Assembly: GCA_032173965.1 (NCBI GenBank)
Contig: CM063288.1
Location: 11,636,501-11,700,500 of the forward strand
Reading direction: 5' to 3'
Length of the DNA: 64,000 nt
Source of the DNA: Sitta carolinensis
Taxonomy: Eukaryota; Chordata; Aves; Passeriformes; Sittidae
How positions within the stretch are numbered: the first letter of the stretch is position 1; the number at the start of each line of letters is the position of its first letter. The translations under genes were made by a program, and so were the position numbers. Positions 12,373 through 24,300 of the stretch are shown here, piece by piece. The notes below the pieces were generated by a model. The model was not told the origin of the DNA. It saw only the letters and a list, made by a program, of their open reading frames with translations, and made no database searches.

Positions 12373-15300
12373 GTAAGGAGAAATATAGATTTCTTTTCTT
12401 CCTGCTATTACATACAGCCTTTAATGAAGGGCCTGACCTTGCTCCCACTGAAACAATGGAAAACACTTTGCCATTGTTTTTAATGGGAGCAGGGGTGATG
12501 GAGTTGTTGAGTGCTAGTTTCATGGGACTATGCAGCTTGGCTTTGCAGGGCTTCAGGAGAACCTTAATTCTGTTTGTGATCATGACCCCAGAGTTTCACT
12601 ATGAATATTGGGTTCAGGGGAATCCCAAAGTTCAGTGGTGAACATGGTCAAAGCTGTGGAGAGGCAGACTTGTCTCCCTGCTGAAGCAGCAACATGCCTG
12701 GGTTGGTATGTGAAAAATGAAGGGCCCAGGTGTTTACATAGTTCTGCCAGGCAGATTCTGTATAGCTCCAGTTTACTTTGGTAATGAGCATAATGATGAA
12801 TATATAGAACTTGATCGTTTGGTTTGGGGGACTTTCCTGTTGTTTCCTCCACTGCCAAAACAGTTCAAATTCAAAAATGGTGGTCTGGACCCTGGTTCTG
12901 GATCCAACCTTCAATTCTTGGCTATTCTGCCTCAGGATTTTGTTTGAGAAGTGGGAACTAGTTGCAAAATTTGTATTCCAATTTGGATTTCAAATGTTGT
13001 CCACATTTAGGCCGTTCCATTTGACTTTTGGCTCATTTTAGGTCAAAAATTGTGGATTGGGATTCCAATTTTGCAGGTGTTCCCCCTACGGCATGTTTGC
13101 ATCTTGAAGCTAGGGTTTGATTTGGGCATTTCTCAGGTTCACTGGCAAAAATTGCTCACTCACTTGATACAGAAGTCCCCAGTAAGAGTGTGGGCTTAAG
13201 AAACTGGGATGTTAGCGGTCATTAACTCATCTAAGTGTAGCACTCTTGAGTATACAAAAGAACATACTAGTTAGGGGTACTTGGGACTTGTCTGTGCTGG
13301 GATTGCCCTTGTTCCAGCCTTTTTTCTCCAGTTATTGACATTGCAGACCAGCCTGCTCTTACAGATGCACTCCTATTCCAACTACCCTTGTTTAACTACA
13401 CTGGGGCTAATCCAATGACTGGCTCTTAATGGCTGGAATCAAGTTTAATTCCCACTGACAAGGTGTCCGGACATGCTGGCTCCCCCGGTGCAGGGACAGG
13501 TGAGCTGGCTTCCACATTTGCAAATCAGAATGGGGTATACTGGGGTTGGAACATGGTACAGACATGCGAAATATTACCCCCATATGAGCCTTTTTGGGTG
13601 TTGAGGCAGTATAGTAATGTTTACATGCCATGACACCTAAGATTAGGTGGACATTGCTATAGTGCTTCCAGAGTGAATCCCAGAAAGCTATACAGGGCTG
13701 TGTTACTCCTGTAAGATGTGCCCTGTGAAGGGGGAAGTGTGTTTCTCTCTCAGTGGTCCCTTAGGAGTTTGATGCACATGATGGGTCTCTTAGGTCAACC
13801 CTCTACACTCCTCATGAATAGGGGTGAGAAGGTCAGCTTTTGCTTCTACTCCGGAAAACCAAAGTCATCTTGAGCGAGGGTTCTGGATCACATTGTTCAT
13901 GCTGCTGTCTTTTTTAACAGAGTATAATTCGTGTTGTTTTCCACGACCGCCGCCTGCAGTACACAGAGCACCAGCAGCTCGAGGGCTGGAGGTGGAGTCG
14001 GCCTGGGGACCGCATCCTTGATATAGGTGAGACTATTTCATTGTGGCACCTCTGCAGGGTTGGTGATGTGAGTGGTGTATGGAGTGTTTGCATGTGTGTT
14101 TAGGTTTTTTGTGAATCCTGTGCATCTTTGGGAGGGAAGGAGATCTAGCACTATCAGTCCCAAATAGAGATGTCTTTGGTGGCTTTGCTTTCACATGCGT
14201 GTTCTGATTGATGGAAATGCTTTCTCTTCTTCAATTTAATATTTTTAAAATTTTAGGGGTTTTCTTCTACAGATATCCCACTGTCAGTTGGTATCTTGGA
14301 TCCCAGGGCTAGCCCGACCCAGTTGAACACTGTTGAATTTCTCTGGGATCCGTCAAAGAGAGCTTCAGCATTCATTCAGGTAAGAGACAGTTATATTTCT
14401 GTGATAAATACAGTGGTTAGGTATCTTTTCAAGGCTTAGATACAAAATAGCCAGTACATGAACAAGAGAGAAGGATGGTAATGATTATTACTAACTCATA
14501 TGATGATCATGTGTAATTACTTTGTAGGATATTCACTAAATTGATCTGCTAGCTACTTATTAATGTTGTAATACTAGCTGCTACTGACAGGATGTTCTTT
14601 TAGAAAGTACTTAGACACTTGGTGTTGCTTTCTAAGCATAGGTTTTTGTCTTGAGGAAACTGTTCATAACCTGTTAGTTTTCCTTGCTTTCCTCTTTCAT
14701 GACTATTTCTCATTCTAAGCATGAGCTGTTTTTAATCTAAATGAGGTATTTATGTAAATAAAGGGATGCTTTTCCTGATGCCCTGCTTCTTTCTGAGCTG
14801 CTTGTTCTGATAATTTTGTTCAAAGGAACAGAAATGAGAACATTTGAACTCTTCTGCCTCTCTTAGTTTTTTGTGAGGAGCCAAAACCTCATGTTCAGGC
14901 AGTATCTGAAAATCAGATGAGCACAGGTTCCAACTGTCTCCAGAGATGAGCACAGCTTCTGTTTTGCCAGGTACATTGCATCAGCACAGAATTTACTCCA
15001 CGGAAACATGGAGGAGAGAAAGGGGTTCCCTTCCGGGTGCAAATCGACACCTTTAAGCAGAATGAAAATGGTGAATACACAGAACACTTGCATTCTGCAA
15101 GCTGCCAGATCAAAGTGTTCAAGGTATGAGGTAGTTTTGGCTTTGTCATCAACTAGATGAAGGTGCAGGAAAATGCAAAGATTTCAGATTGTGTAGGAGC
15201 GATGCAGCTATTGGAGTAAAAGAGCAGACTTTTAACTGTGTGCTTAAGATCTTAAACAGGACTCATGCACAAGGTGGCATAAGCGCTGACCTACACAGCA

Positions 15301-18300
15301 GTTCTCATTGAAGTGTTGCCCTAAGACTTGTGCCAGTTGGTTGTGCCTCAAACACTACAAAAATACTGAGATATTTAGGATATCCAGTGTGTTTTGATGC
15401 TCCTAGGCAATAAAGACTTTTAATAATAATAAAAACATTGTCTGCAGTTTCTTTGATTGACTCTTCCATGAACAATAAAATTTTATTGTGGAGATCTTAA
15501 ATACCTTGTTTTTGGAGCAGAGTTTACCTGGAGGAGAAAAAGCATCTTTGAAGCTCCTAATCCAGGCATGGCAGACCTATAGCTACTTAACAACAAACTT
15601 TCCATAGGCCTGTTTTCTCAAGGGATCTTCTGCTCCAGTTTTGTTCCCGTAGGCAGTATCTTTCCTGTTTCTGGAAAGATGGTACAAATGCCAGTTGAGG
15701 TGCATAACTTGTGGACTGAAATAGTTGGAATCGCATCTCAGGGCTGTTTCAGCCTATTTCAGAATTACAGTATGCTACAGTGGTGGATGTACAGAAACAG
15801 TAGGGATACTTGATAATTCTTTTGTCTAGAAAAAGCAGATCTGATCTTGTTTCATATGTAGAACTCCCATATATCTTAAGGAGGCTTTTGTGAACAGATT
15901 AGATAAATCTGTTGGCCTCTGTCTCCAAATATCTTGTAATACTTGGCATAAGGGAGAGCCTGTGCTTGTACTTATAGCCTAAAGGAGCAGACAGAAAACA
16001 GAAGACTGACAGGGAAAAAATGGAAAAGAAGACCACCCAAGAGAAGGAAAAGTATCAGCCTTCCTACGAGACAACTATTCTCACAGAGGTAAAGTGTTGT
16101 AGACACATATACTACATCATGTTGGGAGATAAAACAGCATCTGAGCTCTGGAGATGGTTTTGTGGAGACATGTATGCTCAAATCTGAGTGGAACTGAGAG
16201 TGGAGGGAAATTATAAGATTACTCACTGTTGAAATTTATGAAAAAGGCCAAAGTTGTTTATGATTTGGGATATAAACCAACCCTTAGCAGCCTGGCTAAA
16301 AAACAACAACTTTCTCAATTTTCACTTTGCTACTGGGCATTTGCATGGCCCTTAGGTTCCAGTTGTATGAAAATACAGTTGTCTGTATTTTTATTCAGAA
16401 CTGCTAGGCAAAAGCTCTTGTTGGAGTTGGGGTACTTGAGCAGGCTGTCTGATTAATAGGCTGTCTGATTAAATTATTCATCTGTTTTTCTGTGAATGTG
16501 CCTATGAAGCTGTTGTTACATGCAAAATCTGAGAAGATTCTGGGTTGTACTCTAGGAATGTCTTGTTTTATATTCTGATGTATCTGGTGTAGAGTTGTAT
16601 GTGTTTCTGCCCCTCCCTGTCATTACTAAGATGTTTGTATAAACTTATCATAGGCTGCAGAATTAGTCAGCAACAGGGCTCAAGAAAGGGATTTAAAAGT
16701 GGTGTTCAGTCTTCCTCTGGGAATGATTTGTTTGATTTAGTTCTTACTTGTTTTGGAGCAGCTTGCTGGACTTCCAAAAATTGTTAATTATTCTTAATTT
16801 AAATCACTTCCTGTTTGTGAGATCCAGCCTCTCCCACTCTGTTTTTCTCATGTTGCCAGGAGCAACCAGTGTGTTTTCTGATTGACAGACCTAATTCTAC
16901 TGAGTTGGCGGATCCCAGACTCTCCCTATGAGCTGTGATGCACTTTGACATATTGTGTGGGGAAATGTGGGTTGCCAAAGAGTTAAATATTTGTCAGAGC
17001 TTATGGAGACGATAAAATATTTGCTAGTGTTTGTGGAGATGATAAAGCTCCAAAGCTACACTTGCTGTCTTTTTATCATTGCAGACAAGGCCACTACAGA
17101 GCATTTTCTTGAGCTCTTGGTGGTGGGGGGTTCAACAGGGCTAGATTTTTCCTGCTGATTACTGTGGCTTAAATTCAGAACAGTCACCAATTCTAGCTGG
17201 GTTACTCTGGTTTTACACTACTGTCATGGAATGTGGAGTCTGACCTATATTTGTGAAGGGTTTTAGTAGCTTTGTGTCTGTCTGTCTATCTTAAATTTTC
17301 TCCTTTTAATACCCATTTATGACTGGAGCTGTTTGACTAATGGCCAGAGGTTTCAGCAGGCTGGTTCAAATTCTGTTCTTTTGCTGGTACAAACCTGAAG
17401 CAATGCCACTGGAGCATTTTTGTCACTCTTGCCTGGATTTAATTAGGAATTTATAATTGAGACCAGGGGTATTTCTGTATCATTGCTGCCTTCAGTCTGA
17501 GTTGACTTACTGGCGTTGCTCTGACTTACAGCTGTGCACACTTTGGCCCAGTGTTATTTGGGGACAGGCTTTGTGAAATGGGAGAAAGAAATGTGGAATG
17601 CACAACTGGAATCAATCTGGCCCCCTGACAGCCTGCTTGGAGAGCAGTGTAGAAAATCCATGGCCTATCTCCTCCTCCCAGCAGGAGTGATGAGCTGAAG
17701 TTAGTGGCGTGGCAACAGCATGAATGTGGTGTTAGAGGAGAATCAAATCCTTTATTTCCATCCTTATGAAAATTTCCCTGCTGCCTTTCTTCCAACAGTG
17801 CTCTCCCTGGCCAGATGTGCCTTATCAAATGAACAATGCTCCATCTCCAAGCTACAACAGTTCTCCTAACAGCTTCAACCTCGGAGATGGGTATGTAACA
17901 AATATATGCTTTATCTTTCCTGTTGATAGGGTAGCCCTTGTGTGTCCATGCATTTCATACCCTGGAAAATGATGTTAAGGACCACTACCCTTTCTAGCAA
18001 GGAGAAAGTATTTTCCAAAAGCCTTTAAGACCTTTCATCCAGGAATTGCCTGTAATGCAGAGTACTGTTTGTAAGTGCACTGTTTATGTGGTGGCTGGAA
18101 GGTGAGCATCAGAGGGGCTCCAGGGCAGTTCCTGGTGAGAACACATCATGCCCTGTACCAGCAATCCCAAGTATCTTCTCACAAGTGTGTTAGAGGCTTA
18201 CAGCACCTCTTCAGAGTTGGTATTTCTTCCATCCTTTCTGTCTTGAGGTAGTTTGGGGTGCTGAATTCCCAGGTGAATGACATGTAAAGAAATCCTGTTT

Positions 18301-21300
18301 GGGGCAAAACAGCCTGGGTTTTGAGATGACATTTCAGAACAGAGGACTTATGAGGGCATGTTTAATTCATTAAATAGCCCTCAAAACAAGACAGCTCTAG
18401 TGATTCTGAAATTCTGAAGATAACTGTTGTCAGAAAGGTACAGCAGTGTTCCTCAGTACTTATGAATCCTCCCTGCTATATATTTCCCCTTAGGAATTTG
18501 GCATAGGCCTTTTTCTTTTGGTAGAAAGAAAACTCTTCCATCTTTTTTGCCTTTCCTACACAACTTAATTACCATGTTGTATTAATCATGTTGTATCACT
18601 AATTTTCAATGAATCCTCTCAACCTATGAAAAAGAGCAAAGACTGAAATTAGAAAGTTTTGTGTTAGTAGAGAGATCTGCTGGCTATTTTTTTTTCCTTT
18701 GGTTAAATCCCTAATATGTTTAGGAGTCCTGTCTGTGTGAGAATTTAGTAGAAATGTGGTTTTACATGATTTATGGCACTTGACTGGTATTATGTTTAAG
18801 ATAACACCAGGGTTGAATTATAAGGTCCTTTATTCAATTTTTGTGAATAATTATTTTTAGACAGTGGATTTAGGTAGGATATTTCTGGCTCATAGAAATT
18901 TTAAGTTCAGCCACCCTGTAAGTTACAATTTTCTTGCTTAGATGATGCCACACTGAGTCAACCACATGGAAAAGCTTGATTGAGGTCAGCTAACCTGAGT
19001 TTTTCTCTCAGTCTTGAGGAGCACGTCAACTGACCAAGAAAAGACTCAGGAAGAGAGGCTTTTTTTATTCTCATTCCGAATTTTGAACACCTTTTAAAAA
19101 ACCTAATAGAGAAAATAGCCAAGTTGGATGTAACTTGTGAAATTGAGTCAAATAGAGGAGGGGGAAGAGGTTGGACACTGCCGTGTGAACTTAAAAATAA
19201 TATGTTTCTTTTCTCTTCCAACTTCATATAATTTCTTTTAGCAACAGTTCTCCAACCCACCAAATGGAGCTCCTGCCTCCCAGCAATGATGTAAGTACTT
19301 GAGATCATGTTAATGTGGTGCTTTTCTCTTTTAGGACACTGGTGAACAGTTCATTTCAAGACCTTCTTATTCTTTTTGCAATGTAGCATCTCCTTCCTTC
19401 TGCTTCTATTCAAGATGCCCAGCAGTGGCTTCATCGTAATAGGTTCTCTCCATTCTGTAGACTCTTCTCAAGTTTTTCGGGTGAGTTTAATCAGTCCAAT
19501 TATTCTGGTTTTTTTTCCTCTTCTGTAAGTGCAGCTCATGTAGCATCTGCTGCTGGCCACTTTTGATGGGATCCTTGGTCTCATCCGGTGTGGTTGTTCT
19601 TTTGTTCTCAGAGTAGTTACCATTTGTCAAAACAGTTTGTAGACCTGTAGAGTAAGTAAAAATGGAAGAAAATAACTTAAGATGGAAGGGACTTCCTAAG
19701 TTAACGAAGTGCAACTTTGAAGCAAGTCCAGGGCCTTGTGCAGGTTGCCTTTGAATATTTCCAAGGTTAGAAATTCCCCAGTGTCTCTAAACAACCTCTT
19801 CAAGTACTTAACTATTCTGACAGTGAAATTGTTTTTTCTTAAATCTAATCAGCATTTCATCTTCTGCCTGATGCCTCTCATCCTTGTCCCTGTGCATGTT
19901 TAAGAAGCATCTGGCACCTTCATTGTACCCTCCCATGAAGCAGTTGGACACACCAGTAAGATGGTGGAAGGTGCAGTTGTTAGAGGTGTTGTAACAATGA
20001 GGAGACTGAGTCTCTCCTGCAACCTGATGAAATAACTCAGTGAATGTGACCGTTAAAGATGACTGGGTCATTTAATGGCCAGTGTGAAATACCTAGCTTG
20101 TTTATGTGTTGGCTGGAGTATTTGCCAGTTTGCAGCACTGTTTTTTTGACAGCTTCCAGCTTTCTGTTTCACAATTAATTGATATGAAGTGCACACCTTT
20201 CTGAATTTACAACTTCTCTATGTAAATCTATCTTGTTTAACTTTGTGGATTCTCTACCCTCTCCACTCCATCCTTTTTCTGCTGCCCATACATACTGTTT
20301 GGAAGCTAAGATTTGCTTAACTTCTGAAGAAAAATCAATTTGAAATATGTAGGTGCCGACTTACTGAAGATGTCCAAAGAAGATTTTGTTCAAATCTGTG
20401 GGCCTGCTGATGGAATTCGGCTCTTTAATGCAATTAAAGGAAGGTTTGTACTATTTCCTTATCATTTTTTGTTATGATCCCTTGATCATTTCAGTGTTAA
20501 CTAGAAAGTAATCCCAGAGCTGTAGTGTTTAGACTTCCTTTTAATACTTCAGAGAGGTTCTCTTAGGGACTGGAGATTGCAATGGTATCCAAGTGCAGCT
20601 CAGATGTTGCCAAAACAAAGCAGCATAATGTGGATCTCTAGTGGTGTATTTTCTGCCAGCTGATAGCTTGCATTCTTTTCATGAGACACACAGCCTACAA
20701 TACTCTATGCTGCATCTCCATCAGAGGTAACAAGCAATAAAAAAAGCAAAGCCCTGGGGCCTCAAATGACTCTTAAACTTACTTTCATTGCCATAACCTC
20801 ATAAATTCTACAGCTGAGCAGGATTTAAATCAGTAGAGGCAGGTATGATAAACGGGTTAGCAAGTGCTGTAAAATGTTTATTCTTAACTGATCTTGAAAA
20901 GATTAAGGTGCTCTGCATCACCTCCCACAGGTCTCTTGCTAGACATTCTAAGCTGTCTAGTCACCAGCATCAAGACTATCCCTTAGTTTGTTATTTATGC
21001 ACAGCCTGAATGATTCCATCTCTTACTCTTTGATAGCATACTTGGAACTGTTTCAGATCTACTGAATAACTTACTACTGCTTTTGATTAATCCATAGAAA
21101 TGTAAGGCCCAAGATGACAATTTATGTCTGTCAAGAACCAGAGCAAAACAGGTCCCATCTCCATCAAAAACGAGAAAATGGAGATGGGAGTCTTTGTGGT
21201 AAGTTCTTATGATTGGATTTTGTTAGACACCTGGTGAGAATGCTGCTTTCTGACTGAGCTCCTTTGTGGGAAATCTTGATGTCCTTAGTGTTTGAAGGGA

Positions 21301-24300
21301 TCCTGTTTATCCCAGTTTTGCCACTTTGGTTATGGTTTCATGGCTACGGATTCCAAATGGCTTGGGGGACAGACCCAGTTACAAATTATCAGCAGATAAT
21401 TTTGCCACAGCAAAATCTCTGTTCAGTTCTTAGCAGGGACAATAGCATTGAAAACCATTCTTCCATCCACAATTTTCTTTAGACTATGTCTTGTTTGAAA
21501 AATTTTGGGGAAATGGAAGGTTGGTAGGTCTTCAAGTGAGGTTAGAATTCTTGAAAGTTCGAAGCTTTTGGGAATTTGTTATTCTTCATGACACAATGAA
21601 CAATTAAATGAGAACCAAGATTACCCTTAAATCTTGCATTTATTAGTTAACAGGCACAGCTTTCCTACCTGGTAGCTATAATTTGTATTAGATTTCTAAA
21701 ACAATACTGTCATCCATGTTGTTACCTTATACATTCTATGTTTTAGTTTGTGCCCATGGCATCAGTAGGTGGTATCTAATAAAATACTCCTTTTGTATGA
21801 TACAGCATGTGTTTTACTACTAGATAGAATTTTTTTTTTGAACTTCAAAATCAGTAAAAGATGATTATCCAAAAATATAAGCAGTTTTATGAGAAGGCTA
21901 TTTTAGTTCCCCATTATGCAAGTCGTAATGTTTTCCTCTGAGTAAAAGTTGTGTTTGCTTTAATTGCCTGCTGCATACAAATAGTGGGTATTTTTCTGCA
22001 AATCATCAAGCCAGATATTTGGGGGTTGCTTTAAAATACTGAGCTTGTTTATTCCATGTGAACCTTTATCCTAAACCCATTAGGTTGTTGATGCTGAGTG
22101 TCTTGGTATTTGCTGTACAAATTGCTGTACAAATCTGTATTTGCTGCTCTGTAACTGCTTTCCACTGTTGCAGTGTATCATGCAATCTTCTTAGAAGAAC
22201 TGACCACGCTGGAATTAATGGAGAAGATTGCCAACTTGTACAGCATTTCTCCACAGCAGATAAATCGGATCTACCGGCAGGGACCCACAGGGATCCATGT
22301 TTTAGTGAGCAATGAGGTAAGGGGGTTGCATCTTTGTCAGAGATGTGACAGCTGTCTGACTTCTTCAAGTTAGAAAGAACTTTCAAATTAGGCAGTGAGC
22401 CTTCAAGGGAGAGTTGTAAAACCATTAATCCCAACAAGTTAAAGTAAATACTTGGAGTGAATCAGCCATGCACAGCACTGATTTTTGGTGTGGTTTCAAG
22501 ACCTTTGCTTTGTACAAGATGTTGGGGTTCTGGTTTTGGAGGTTTTTTTAAGCAAAACAAAATTGGTCATTTGTTGCTCTCTGCAACTGCCTGAAGAGGT
22601 TGTGGCAACGTGGAGTTCTGTCTCTTCTCTGAAGTTACAAGTGTCAGGATGAGAGGAAATGGCCTCAAGGTGTACCGGGGAAGGTTTAGACTGCGTAGTA
22701 GGAAAAGCTTGATTGAAAGCATTATCAAGCATTGGAACAGGCTGCTCAGGGAAGTGGTTGAGTTGCCATCCCCAGGGGTGTTTAAAAGTCATGTAGCTGT
22801 GGCACTTGGGGACATGGTTTAGTGTTGGGCTTGCTGGTGCCAGGTCAATGTTTGTGCATGATGATCTTAGAGGTTTTTCCCAACCTAAATGATTCTATGA
22901 CTTTCTTTTCCTTTTGGCTACTTACGCACATTTTGAAGTGAGGATCTAAAGTAAGAACTTTTAAAATTAAATAGGTAAGTTGCACAAAGAAGGTGTGTTT
23001 TAAAATCTGTAGGGCAATTAGTTTTACATCTTGGCCCATGATTCCAGGCACTGGGTCTGTCACTATATGCACACTATAATTTATGGACCTCTGCTGCTGT
23101 TTGTGTCCCATTATATGATGCCTTAATTTAGTCCATTCCATTAACTTACAGGTTAATAGTGAGTTGCCCTTCTTCCTCTTTTCCCCCTACTAAATTACTT
23201 ACTCATTCATGCACCAGAATCACTTAAGGAGCTTCATTTATAAGAAGTATTGTTAAAACAAATGAAGCAGAGCATAGGACTCAACTGGAGCCTAAATTGA
23301 AGGCTGTAATGCTTATTCCTGAAGTCTCCTTGCTATTCCAGCCTGATTATATCTGAAACTTGGATGCTTTATGGATGCAAAGTGCTTGGAGGCAGCTCTT
23401 GGTAGGGGAATTGCATGAACCAGCCTGGGTATAAGGCTTTAAGTATTTGTTTAAGTCAATTATTAACAAGGTCTATTGCTTTTCTGATATTTTTTCTTGT
23501 TCTAGTACTATAGTGGCAAGAGTGTGGCACTATGTGAATGTACTTCATGCATCATTAGGCAGAGGCACACAAACTGGCCGGAGAGGTTTGATTTGAAGGA
23601 GTAGAGGCTGGATGTTAAATCCAAAAGAGTATGGGGAGATCAGTTTAAGTTGAAATGCATGTTTTGATGTGAGAACTTACAGCTGAAAAATGGCCTACTT
23701 GAATGATACTCAGTAGCTAGGAGAAGACTTTTTCATAAAGCTGGTTTTCCTGAACTGATCAGAGGGGTTCTGGTCACCACTCCCTTCTCTGAAGTTGTGT
23801 CCAGCATTTGCTTCAACTGTATGAGACACCTCCTGAAGGTAATTCACCTCCTCTGTCCCATATAGCTACTGTAAGATGGGAGGAAGCATTGACTAAGGAT
23901 GAATCTTAAATGGGCTTTTCATATTGGGTCTGAAATAATCTCTTTATTCAAAGGTGTCACTAGACTCTTCACCTCTTCTGAAAATCTAGTTTCTCATGAA
24001 TAACTAGTTTCTAATCTCTCATGAATAACTGAAATAGTTTTAGGTTGTGGTCTTTCTTCTCATGATTTGCCTTGATTCTCATAACAGTTTCACTGGGGTT
24101 CCTCTTCCTTGACAAAATACAAACAGGTAAATGATTCCTGCAAGTACAGCATCTGTACTAATATCTGATCACAATAGCCAGATGGATGCTGCTGAGGTGG
24201 CTTCTCAGTAGCAATTCCTTTATTCAGCAGGGAGTCCATTTCTTGGGGTTTACCATTTTCAGGTATTTTTTAAATGCTAGTGTTAAGTTCAGCTGAGCAC

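Larger units (their letters stand above)
16089..17798 (+). other. TFCP2L1: Intron 7 of TFCP2L1
   Basis: This 1710-bp intron lies where UBP1 and TFCP2 encode an extra linker segment. I saw no conserved remnant of that segment. The intron contains a 16-bp tandem duplication (16442-16473) and a diverged 29-bp one (16985-17043). No transposable element was recognised. Confidence 0.8.

Noticed and set aside
15972..16226. 84-codon open frame on the - strand
   Set aside because: It is antisense to coding exon 7 and has no family motif.
22066..22437. 123-codon open frame on the - strand
   Set aside because: It is the shadow of coding exon 13.
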